Below, piece by piece: positions 6,926-11,717 of a stretch of DNA of 11,717 bases. Source of the DNA: JBGSLA01 sp965602785 (GTDB lineage Bacteria > Desulfobacterota > Desulfobaccia > Desulfobaccales > 0-14-0-80-60-11); the NCBI GenBank assembly GCA_965602785.1, contig CBFDAH010000088.1, positions 1-11,717 on the forward strand, written 5' to 3'. The notes beneath the pieces were generated by a model. The model was not told where the DNA came from. It ran no database searches and saw nothing but the letters and a program-made list of their open reading frames with translations. A program made the translations under genes and the position numbers. The first letter of the stretch is position 1. Every line of letters begins with the position of its first letter.

Positions 6926-6993
6926 GATATCCCCTTTTTCACTGAGAAGCCCTTAAGAGGGCATTCCTGCCGGTGGGCTGAATTCTTAAGCTT

Positions 6994-7007
6994 ATTATAC
7001 ATATAAT
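6994..7007. promoter_or_regulatory. symmetric -10-like hexamers (ATTATA-CA-TATAAT)
   Basis: The arms ATTATA and TATAAT are perfect inverted copies separated by two bases, so each strand carries a consensus -10 hexamer in the AT-rich block between the remnant and rpmH. A TTGACA lies nearby on the minus strand (7015-7010) but only 10 bases from the hexamer, too close for sigma-70. Neither strand has a good -35 at 17 bases. It may be a weak bidirectional promoter or simply AT-rich sequence. Confidence 0.3.
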
Positions 7008-7118
7008 GCTGTCAAGATTTCATCCATCATGCCGGGCTGAATAAAAAGAGGGTACTCGGGAAGGCGGGACTGAGCTTCTGTTAAGGGGGCGCGGGAAGGG
7101 AAAATCGGCGCGACTCCC

Positions 7119-7149
7119 TTGACAAATAGTGGTTGAAATGGTTTATAAA
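7119..7149 (+). promoter_or_regulatory. sigma-70 promoter for the rpmH operon
   Basis: A perfect -35 TTGACA at 7119-7124 is followed by TTTATA at 7142-7147 (spacing 17), or alternatively TATAAA at 7144-7149 (spacing 19). Transcription would start near 7155, about 35 bases ahead of the rpmH ATG. This is the best promoter in the window, and the position fits the expected strong transcription of a ribosomal protein gene. Confidence 0.75.
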
Positions 7150-7189
7150 AAGTTTGTTGCCAAAAATTATGGCCCAAGGATAATCGTTC

Positions 7190-7324
7190 ATGAAGCGCAC
7201 TTATCAACCAAGTCGTCGGCGTCGGTCCCGCAACCACGGGTTCCTGAACCGTATGAGCACCAAAGCCGGCCGCCGGATATTGCGGCGCCGCCGGGCCAGA
7301 GGACGGAAGCGCCTCGCACTCTGA
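7190..7324 (+). CDS. rpmH: 50S ribosomal protein L34
   Basis: Structural protein of the large ribosomal subunit, 44 residues, the standard length for L34. Seen: MKRTYQPS at the N-terminus, an Arg-rich segment, NHGFLNRMSTKAGRRIL in the middle and RRRARGRKRL at the end, which is the L34 signature throughout. Arg largely replaces Lys compared with many bacteria, in keeping with the high GC. AAGGA at 7176-7180 lies 9 bases ahead of the ATG and a strong promoter lies about 40-70 bases upstream. It leads the conserved rpmH-rnpA-yidD-yidC cluster. Too short for a 60-codon cut-off, it is easily missed, but the identification is unambiguous. Confidence 0.98.
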   Translation: MKRTYQPSRRRRSRNHGFLNRMSTKAGRRILRRRRARGRKRLAL

Positions 7325-7340
7325 GAGGCAGGGAGCCCCT

Positions 7341-7748
7341 CTGAACCGTGCCCCTGAGCCCCCCGGCCAGGCCATAATCCCCCCCGCTCCGCCCCGGACC
7401 GCTCGTTTCACCAGGGAGGTACGGCTCCGCCGCCGGCGGGAGTACCTCAGGGCCCAGGCCCGGGGGAAAAAGTTCTACACGCCGCACTTCGGCGTCTGCC
7501 TGGCCCCGGGGGAGGGCAAAGGCCCCCGGTTGGGGTTGGTGGCTGGCCGCAAAGCGGGCAAGGCGGTAAGTCGCAACCGCATCAAGCGCCTCCTGCGGGA
7601 ATTTTTTCGGCGCCACCAGGCTCTTCTGCCCCCGGGGGACATCATCATTATGGCCAAAAAGGGGGCTTCCCGTTTGACCTATGCTCAGGTGCAGGCCGAG
7701 CTGGCCAAAGTCCTGCTCCCCCGCACCCCGGTTGACCACCATGACTAA
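7341..7748 (+). CDS. rnpA: ribonuclease P protein component; start codon unresolved
   Basis: Basic protein subunit of RNase P, which helps the catalytic RNA remove 5' leaders from tRNA precursors. Seen in the conserved frame: FTREVRLRRRREY near the N-terminus, GLVAGRKAGKAVSRNRIKR with the RNR motif (R78-N79-R80 if counted from 7341), LREFFRRH, and DIIIMAKKGA, in the correct order for the whole family. The oddity is the start. The frame is open from 7257 (just after a TGA inside rpmH) to the stop at 7746-7748, but holds no ATG, GTG or TTG before the conserved region. The first TTG, at 7530, would delete about half the protein. I give CTG 7341, which has GGGAG at 7331-7335 five bases upstream and yields 135 residues. 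ATA 7374 or a missing base near 7359-7364 are alternatives. The 3' end overlaps yidD by 8 bases. Gene identity is firm; the start is not. Confidence 0.85.
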   Translation: MNRAPEPPGQAIIPPAPPRTARFTREVRLRRRREYLRAQARGKKFYTPHFGVCLAPGEGKGPRLGLVAGRKAGKAVSRNRIKRLLREFFRRHQALLPPGDIIIMAKKGASRLTYAQVQAELAKVLLPRTPVDHHD

Positions 7749-7950
7749 GCTAGCCTTGGGGCTCATCAGAGCCTACCAACTGTTGATGGCACCCATCATC
7801 CCCAACTGCTGCCGGTTTGCCCCCAGTTGCTCGCACTATGCCGCGGAGGCCTTCCGCACCTATGGTTTTTTAAAAGGCCTGGGGCTGAGCCTGAAAAGGT
7901 TCCTGCGCTGCCACCCATTCCATCCCGGCGGTTGGGACCCGGTGCCCTGA
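7741..7950 (+). CDS. yidD: membrane protein insertion efficiency factor YidD
   Basis: Small inner-membrane-associated protein thought to assist YidC-dependent membrane protein insertion. The 69 residues match the family in length and motif: a hydrophobic/amphipathic N-terminal segment (LALGLIRAYQLLMAPII), then NCCRFAPSCSHYAAEAF, a GFLKGLGLSLKRFLRCHPF stretch and the terminal GGWDPVP. The three conserved Cys of CRF-x-PSC and LRC are all present. ATG 7741 is chosen because the protein then begins at the family's usual point; an in-frame upstream start at 7681 would lie within rnpA. The start overlaps the end of rnpA by 8 bases, which suggests translational coupling. yidC follows 10 bases after the stop. 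Confidence 0.96.
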   Translation: MTKLALGLIRAYQLLMAPIIPNCCRFAPSCSHYAAEAFRTYGFLKGLGLSLKRFLRCHPFHPGGWDPVP

Positions 7951-7960
7951 GGAGCGCCCA

Positions 7961-9667
7961 ATGGATAGAAACACCATCCTGGCTGTAGTATTGTGTATCC
8001 TGGTTTTTCTTGTCTTCACCTATCTGGGGGACAAATTCAAGACCAAGGCCCCCCCGAAAGAACCTGCTCCTCAGACGGTCGAACCACGCGCACCTGCCAA
8101 GCCAACCGAACCGGGCAAGCCCGCCCCGCCGTCCAAAGGCCCTGTGGCCAAGGCGCCGGCCCCTCTGCTGAAGGCCAAGCCAGGCCGCGACGCCCGGGAC
8201 GTGGTAGTGGAGAGCCCGCTCTTTAAGGCGGTCTTCACCGAAGAAGGGGCGAGTCTCAAGAGCTTCCAGCTGAAAAAATACCGACAATCTCTCCCCTTTG
8301 AGAACATTTTCAAATTCAGCCTGGGACCCGTGGGCTTTGAGGTCGAGCGCTACCAGGACCCGACCCAGAAAGGGCCCGGACCCAAGGACCTGGTCACCGC
8401 TGACATAAACCAAAAACTTCCTCTGAGCCTCTCCTGGGAAGGGCGGACCCAAAGTATTCCGGCTACGCTGCTTTATGAAGCCGACGCCACGAGCCTCACT
8501 CTGAATGACGGTGACACCGGCAACTTGGCCTTTCGAGGCGCCACCCCGGAAGGTCATGTCATTACCAAGACCTACCGCTTCCGGGCCAACACCTATGCCT
8601 TTGAACTGAAGGCCGAGATTGCCAATCGCACTTCCCAGAAACTGGAAGGGGACCTCAGGTTGGCCGTCACTGGACAAGCCTCCACGGGGGTGCAAGGCCA
8701 GTGGGGGCTGGTGGCGTCCGTGGAAAATGACCTGGAGACCTTTAAGCCGGGTAAGCTCAAAGAACCCAAAATCTTCACTTCCAAGGTGGAATGGGCCGGA
8801 CTGGACGAGTTGTACTTTCTCACGGTGGCCTTGCCCACGGGAGTCCCCCGGATCCAGGCGATTCTGGCTGAACCTAAGAAGAATCAACTCAAGGCCACTT
8901 TAAGCCTGCCGGAGACCCTGGCCGCCGGGAAGAAGATTCAGGTTGGGTATGGCCTGTACTTCGGCCCCAAGGACACTGTGGCTCTCAAAGCCGCCAACCT
9001 CGGGCTGGAAGGTGTGGTGGATTTCGGGTGGTTCGACTTTCTGGCCCGGCCGTTCCTCGTCTTCCTGAACTGGCTCAATGGCTATGTCCACAACTACGGC
9101 TGGACTCTGGTGATCCTCACCGTTCTCTTACGGCTTCTCTTCTGGTACCCCAACCACAAGAGCTTCATCTCCATGCAAGCCATGCAGAAGATCCAGCCCC
9201 GAGTCACCGAAATCCGGGAAAAATTCAAGGACAACCGGGAGGCCATGAACAAGGAGCTCATGACCCTCTACCGCACCTTCAAGGTCAATCCTCTGGGAGG
9301 TTGCCTCCCCATGGCCCTGCAGTTGCCGGTGTTCCTCGCCCTGTACAATTTGTTGCAATATTCCATCGAATTTCGTCATGCTTCCTTCATCCCCACGATT
9401 CCGTTCACCAATATTGTGTGGCTGGCCGATCTATCTGCCAAGGACCCCCTGCTCATCTCACCCATTGTCATGGGGCTGTCCATGTTCATCCAGCAAAAAA
9501 TGTCTCCCCCGCCGGGGGACCCCACCCAGGCCAAAATGATGATGTTTTTGCCCCTGATCTTCACCGTTCTCTTTCTGAACTTCGCCTCCGGCCTGGTGGT
9601 CTATTGGCTGGTGAACAACGTCCTGGCCATTATCCAGCAGTACTTTACCAACAAGTATATCAAGTAG
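7961..9667 (+). CDS. yidC: membrane protein insertase YidC (Gram-negative long form)
   Basis: Inserts and folds inner-membrane proteins, alone or with SecYEG. The 568 residues are the long Gram-negative form. An N-terminal membrane anchor (TILAVVLCILVFLVFTYLG) is followed by a Pro/Ala/Lys-rich linker (about residues 28-70), a periplasmic beta-sandwich domain (about 75-345), and the five-helix insertase core (about 360-565). Core features seen: Arg391 in ILTVLLRLLFWYP, the conserved charge lining the hydrophilic groove; the cytoplasmic helical hairpin AMQKIQPRVTEIREKFKDN; GGCLPMALQLPVFLALYNLL; and the closing FASGLVVYWLVNN. The ATG has GAGGAG ending about 8 bases upstream and lies 10 bases after yidD; jag follows 18 bases later. 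No irregularity is seen. Confidence 0.98.
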   Translation: MDRNTILAVVLCILVFLVFTYLGDKFKTKAPPKEPAPQTVEPRAPAKPTEPGKPAPPSKGPVAKAPAPLLKAKPGRDARDVVVESPLFKAVFTEEGASLKSFQLKKYRQSLPFENIFKFSLGPVGFEVERYQDPTQKGPGPKDLVTADINQKLPLSLSWEGRTQSIPATLLYEADATSLTLNDGDTGNLAFRGATPEGHVITKTYRFRANTYAFELKAEIANRTSQKLEGDLRLAVTGQASTGVQGQWGLVASVENDLETFKPGKLKEPKIFTSKVEWAGLDELYFLTVALPTGVPRIQAILAEPKKNQLKATLSLPETLAAGKKIQVGYGLYFGPKDTVALKAANLGLEGVVDFGWFDFLARPFLVFLNWLNGYVHNYGWTLVILTVLLRLLFWYPNHKSFISMQAMQKIQPRVTEIREKFKDNREAMNKELMTLYRTFKVNPLGGCLPMALQLPVFLALYNLLQYSIEFRHASFIPTIPFTNIVWLADLSAKDPLLISPIVMGLSMFIQQKMSPPPGDPTQAKMMMFLPLIFTVLFLNFASGLVVYWLVNNVLAIIQQYFTNKYIK

Positions 9668-9685
9668 GCCTTAAAGGACCCGCTC

Positions 9686-10354
9686 ATGGAGTATTTGGAG
9701 TTTGAAGGCAAGACCACAGAAGAAGCCATTGCGCAAGCCGCCACGCATTTTCAGCTTCCCCCCGAAAGTCTCGACATCGAGATCCTTTCCGTAGGCTCCC
9801 CGGGGTTTTTCGGCTTAGGGGGCCGCAAAGCCCGTATCCGGGCAGCCCTGAAGGAAGAGGGCGAGGCGGAATTGTTGCCCGTGGCCCAGGAACTCCTGGA
9901 GCAGGTGCTGGAGTTGATGGGCAAAGAGGCCACGGTGGAAGGCAAGATGGATGAGGATGAGCGAGTCAGTCTGAGCATCGAGGCCGAGGACGCCGGCCTC
10001 CTCATCGGCAAGCAGGGCCAGACCCTGGAAGCTCTGCAATACCTCCTCACCAAAATGGTGGCCAAAAAGACCCGCCGCAAGGTGCGGGTGGTCATCGACA
10101 TCGAGTCTTACCGGGCTCGGCACGAGGAGGCCCTCACCCAGTTGGCCCACAAGTCCGGGGACAAGGCCAAGCGGACCGGGAAACCCATCACCTTGAACCC
10201 CATGAACCCTCACGACCGCCGCATTGTCCACCTGGCCCTCCAGGGGGACAAGGAGCTCAAAACCATGAGCCGGGGAGAAGGCCTCTACAAGAAGGTGGTG
10301 GTCTACCCCGTGCGGAAAAAAGAGGGTCTGGAGGACAGCGCCGGCTCTCCATGA
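9686..10354 (+). CDS. jag: RNA-binding protein KhpB/Jag (Jag-N, KH and R3H domains)
   Basis: Single-stranded nucleic-acid-binding protein of the SpoIIIJ-associated (Jag/KhpB/EloR) family. In Gram-positive bacteria it partners KhpA and affects cell elongation; its role in Gram-negatives is little known. The 222 residues show the full three-part layout. A Jag-N domain (about 1-52) carries FEGKTTEEAI and GSPGFFGLGGRKARI. A KH domain (about 95-150) carries the G108-K-Q-G111 loop. The C-terminal R3H domain has R178-x3-H182 in the NPHDRRIVHLAL helix, then SRGEGLYKKVVVYP. An acidic linker joins the first two. AAAGGA lies about 8 bases ahead of the ATG. It is placed directly after yidC, as in many genomes, and its stop overlaps the mnmE start as ATGA. 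Given the mre operon nearby, a link to elongation is tempting but unproven here. Confidence 0.95.
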   Translation: MEYLEFEGKTTEEAIAQAATHFQLPPESLDIEILSVGSPGFFGLGGRKARIRAALKEEGEAELLPVAQELLEQVLELMGKEATVEGKMDEDERVSLSIEAEDAGLLIGKQGQTLEALQYLLTKMVAKKTRRKVRVVIDIESYRARHEEALTQLAHKSGDKAKRTGKPITLNPMNPHDRRIVHLALQGDKELKTMSRGEGLYKKVVVYPVRKKEGLEDSAGSP

Positions 10355-11717
10355 CCTGGCCCGAAGCGGGGGACACCATCGTTGCCATCTCCACGCCTCC
10401 GGGGGAGGCGGGTATAGGCATCGTGCGGCTTAGCGGCCCCCAGGCCGCAGCCATCGCCCAACGGCTCTTCCATCCCCGCCGACCCCACTCCCCCTGGCAG
10501 AGCCACCGTCTCTATCTGGGGCACATTCTCGACTCCCAGGGGCAGGTCCTCGACGAAGTTCTCCTCACCCATATGCGGGCCCCCCACACCTACACCCGGG
10601 AGGACGTGGTGGAAATCCACTGTCATTCCGGGTACGCGGTCTTAAAAACCATCCTCACCGAAGTTCTGGCTCAGGGAGCGCGCCTGGCCCGACCGGGGGA
10701 GTTCACCCTCCGGGCCTTCCTCTCCGGACGCCTGGACCTGTCCCAGGCGGAGGCGGTTCTGGAGGTCATCGAGGCCCGCACTCAGGCCTCTCTCCGGGTG
10801 GCCGCGGGGCACCTGGCCGGGGGGCTGGGTCGCCGGCTGGGCGAGTTGCGGGTCGCTCTCCTCCAGGTGTTGGCCTGGGTGGAGGCCGCTCTGGACTTTC
10901 CCGAAGAAGGGGGCGAACTCTCTGGCGAGGCTCTCCGGGAGGGGCTGGCCACCCCCAGCCAGGATTTGCACCAGCTTCTAGGGACTTACCACCAGGGGCG
11001 CTTCCTTCGGGAGGGCGTGCAGGTGGTGCTGGCCGGCCGGCCCAACGTGGGGAAATCCAGCCTCCTGAACCGCCTGTTGGACGCGGACCGGGCCATCGTC
11101 ACCGACATCCCCGGCACCACCCGGGACATCATCGAGGAAACCATCAATCTGGGAGGCCTGCCGCTGCGCCTGAGCGACACCGCGGGGCTCAGGGAGGCCC
11201 GAGACCTCGTGGAGGAGCTGGGGGTGGCCCGTTCCCGGGAGCGGCTGGCCCAGGCTGACCTCGTCCTCTATCTGGTGGACGGCAGCGAACCCCTCACGGA
11301 GGAGGACGTCACAGTTTTCAGGGACCTGGCGGACCGCCCCGCCCTGGTGGTGGTCAACAAGGTGGACCTGCCCCGGGGGCTTGACTTCCAGAAGCTGCGC
11401 CGCCGGGTGTCTTCCCCGGTAGTGGAAGTCTCCGCGTTCACCGGCCAGGGGCTGGAAAATCTTGAAAAAGCCGTGGTGGACCTGGTCCTGGGGGGCGAGG
11501 TGAACACGGCCGGGGAGATCGTCACCCAGGCCCGGCACTACGAGCTGCTGGAGCGGGCCCGGGAGGCCCTGGCCCAGGCTCAGGGGCTGCTGGAGCAGGC
11601 CGAGCCCCCCTGGGAGCTGGTGGCCCTGGAAGTCAAGGAGGCCCTCCTGGCCCTGGGGGAAATTACCGGGGAGGAGGTGGGCGAGGCGGTCCTGGACCAG
11701 ATATTTGCCCAATTTTG
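10351..11717 (+). CDS. mnmE: tRNA uridine-5-carboxymethylaminomethyl GTPase MnmE (3' end cut by window)
   Basis: With MnmG, this GTPase modifies U34 in the anticodon of certain tRNAs. 455 complete codons are present. The N-terminal tetrahydrofolate-binding domain (about 1-120) starts with DTIVAISTPPGEAGIGIVRLSG. A helical domain contains RPGEFTLRAFLSGRLDLSQAEA. The inserted G domain has G1 G229-R-P-N-V-G-K-S236, with Asn232 as the expected potassium ligand, a GTTRD switch, G3 D276-T-A-G279 and G4 N336-K-V-D339. The reading stops at QIFAQF plus TG. Family members end in FCIGK with a catalytic Cys, so the last two bases probably begin that Cys codon and only about four residues are missing. It starts by ATGA overlap with jag. 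It was not in a closed frame because the stop lies outside. Confidence 0.97.
   Translation, partial: MTWPEAGDTIVAISTPPGEAGIGIVRLSGPQAAAIAQRLFHPRRPHSPWQSHRLYLGHILDSQGQVLDEVLLTHMRAPHTYTREDVVEIHCHSGYAVLKTILTEVLAQGARLARPGEFTLRAFLSGRLDLSQAEAVLEVIEARTQASLRVAAGHLAGGLGRRLGELRVALLQVLAWVEAALDFPEEGGELSGEALREGLATPSQDLHQLLGTYHQGRFLREGVQVVLAGRPNVGKSSLLNRLLDADRAIVTDIPGTTRDIIEETINLGGLPLRLSDTAGLREARDLVEELGVARSRERLAQADLVLYLVDGSEPLTEEDVTVFRDLADRPALVVVNKVDLPRGLDFQKLRRRVSSPVVEVSAFTGQGLENLEKAVVDLVLGGEVNTAGEIVTQARHYELLERAREALAQAQGLLEQAEPPWELVALEVKEALLALGEITGEEVGEAVLDQIFAQF

Larger units (their letters stand above)
6514..7189. other. intergenic region between divergent mreB and rpmH, holding a gene remnant and regulatory sequence
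   Basis: This 676-base stretch holds no complete gene I can support. From left to right: the mreB leader (6514-6640), with no convincing sigma-70 promoter; an inverted repeat (6652-6670); a methyltransferase-like C-terminal fragment on the minus strand (6698-6925); a short hairpin with arms GCCCT/AGGGC (6949-6962); an AT-rich block with symmetric -10-like hexamers (6994-7007); and the rpmH promoter (7119-7149). Such a gap between divergent operons beside rpmH could in principle be an origin region, but I find no DnaA-box cluster in it. Confidence 0.6.

Noticed and set aside
7324..7342. AGAGG/CCTCT stem between rpmH and rnpA as a terminator or attenuator
   Set aside because: Only five base pairs, a nine-base loop and no T-run after it. 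Transcription must continue into rnpA-yidD-yidC.
7129..7344. Plus-strand frame of 71 codons overlapping rpmH
   Set aside because: It begins within the rpmH promoter and reads L34 out of frame; the L34 frame is unmistakable.
7796..8887. Long minus-strand open frame (363 codons) opposite yidD and yidC
   Set aside because: It runs antisense across two genes with clear family motifs and has no recognisable domain or ribosome site; a product of high GC content.
10978..11712. Minus-strand open frame of 244 codons at the right edge
   Set aside because: Antisense to mnmE, whose GTPase motifs are all intact on the plus strand; composition is low-complexity Gly/Leu/Pro/Gln.

Overview
The window looks like chromosomal DNA of a GC-rich Gram-negative bacterium, most likely a Desulfobacterota (former Deltaproteobacteria) member. 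This is an inference from three things: the long YidC with a periplasmic domain, the combination of mreBCD with a Jag-type RNA-binding protein, and a small Cys-rich B-box-like protein of a kind I associate with that group. No rRNA or other phylogenetic marker is present to settle it.

Layout. (1) 1-310: a G-rich tract and a strong hairpin, then a small Cys-rich zinc-binding-type protein on the minus strand. (2) 431-2188, plus strand: pcm (protein repair methyltransferase), then a DUF6765-like gene with a putative zinc-phospholipase-C-like metal site and visibly lower GC. (3) 2212-6513, minus strand: mreB-mreC-mreD-mrdA, a tightly packed cell-shape and elongasome operon with overlaps or near-overlaps at every junction. 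rodA does not follow mrdA; a convergent gene does. (4) 6514-7189: a 676-base region with a methyltransferase-like C-terminal remnant, inverted repeats, and the mreB and rpmH upstream regions. (5) 7190-11717, plus strand: rpmH-rnpA-yidD-yidC-jag(khpB)-mnmE, the conserved cluster often found near the replication origin. mnmE is cut by the window edge only a few codons before its expected end.

How the genes fit together. The minus-strand operon builds the lateral cell wall: MreB filaments, MreC/MreD scaffold, PBP2 transpeptidase. The plus-strand cluster handles RNA and membrane biogenesis: ribosomal protein L34, the RNase P protein subunit, YidD and YidC for membrane protein insertion, an RNA-binding Jag protein, and the tRNA wobble-uridine modification GTPase MnmE.

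Most of the window is conserved housekeeping content. The points most worth a second look are rnpA, which has no ATG, GTG or TTG start in its open frame; the DUF6765-like putative metalloprotein; the small Cys-rich protein beside a G-quadruplex-prone tract and hairpin; and the methyltransferase remnant between rpmH and mreB. I found no convincing evidence of a new multi-gene system, CRISPR array, insertion sequence or tRNA.
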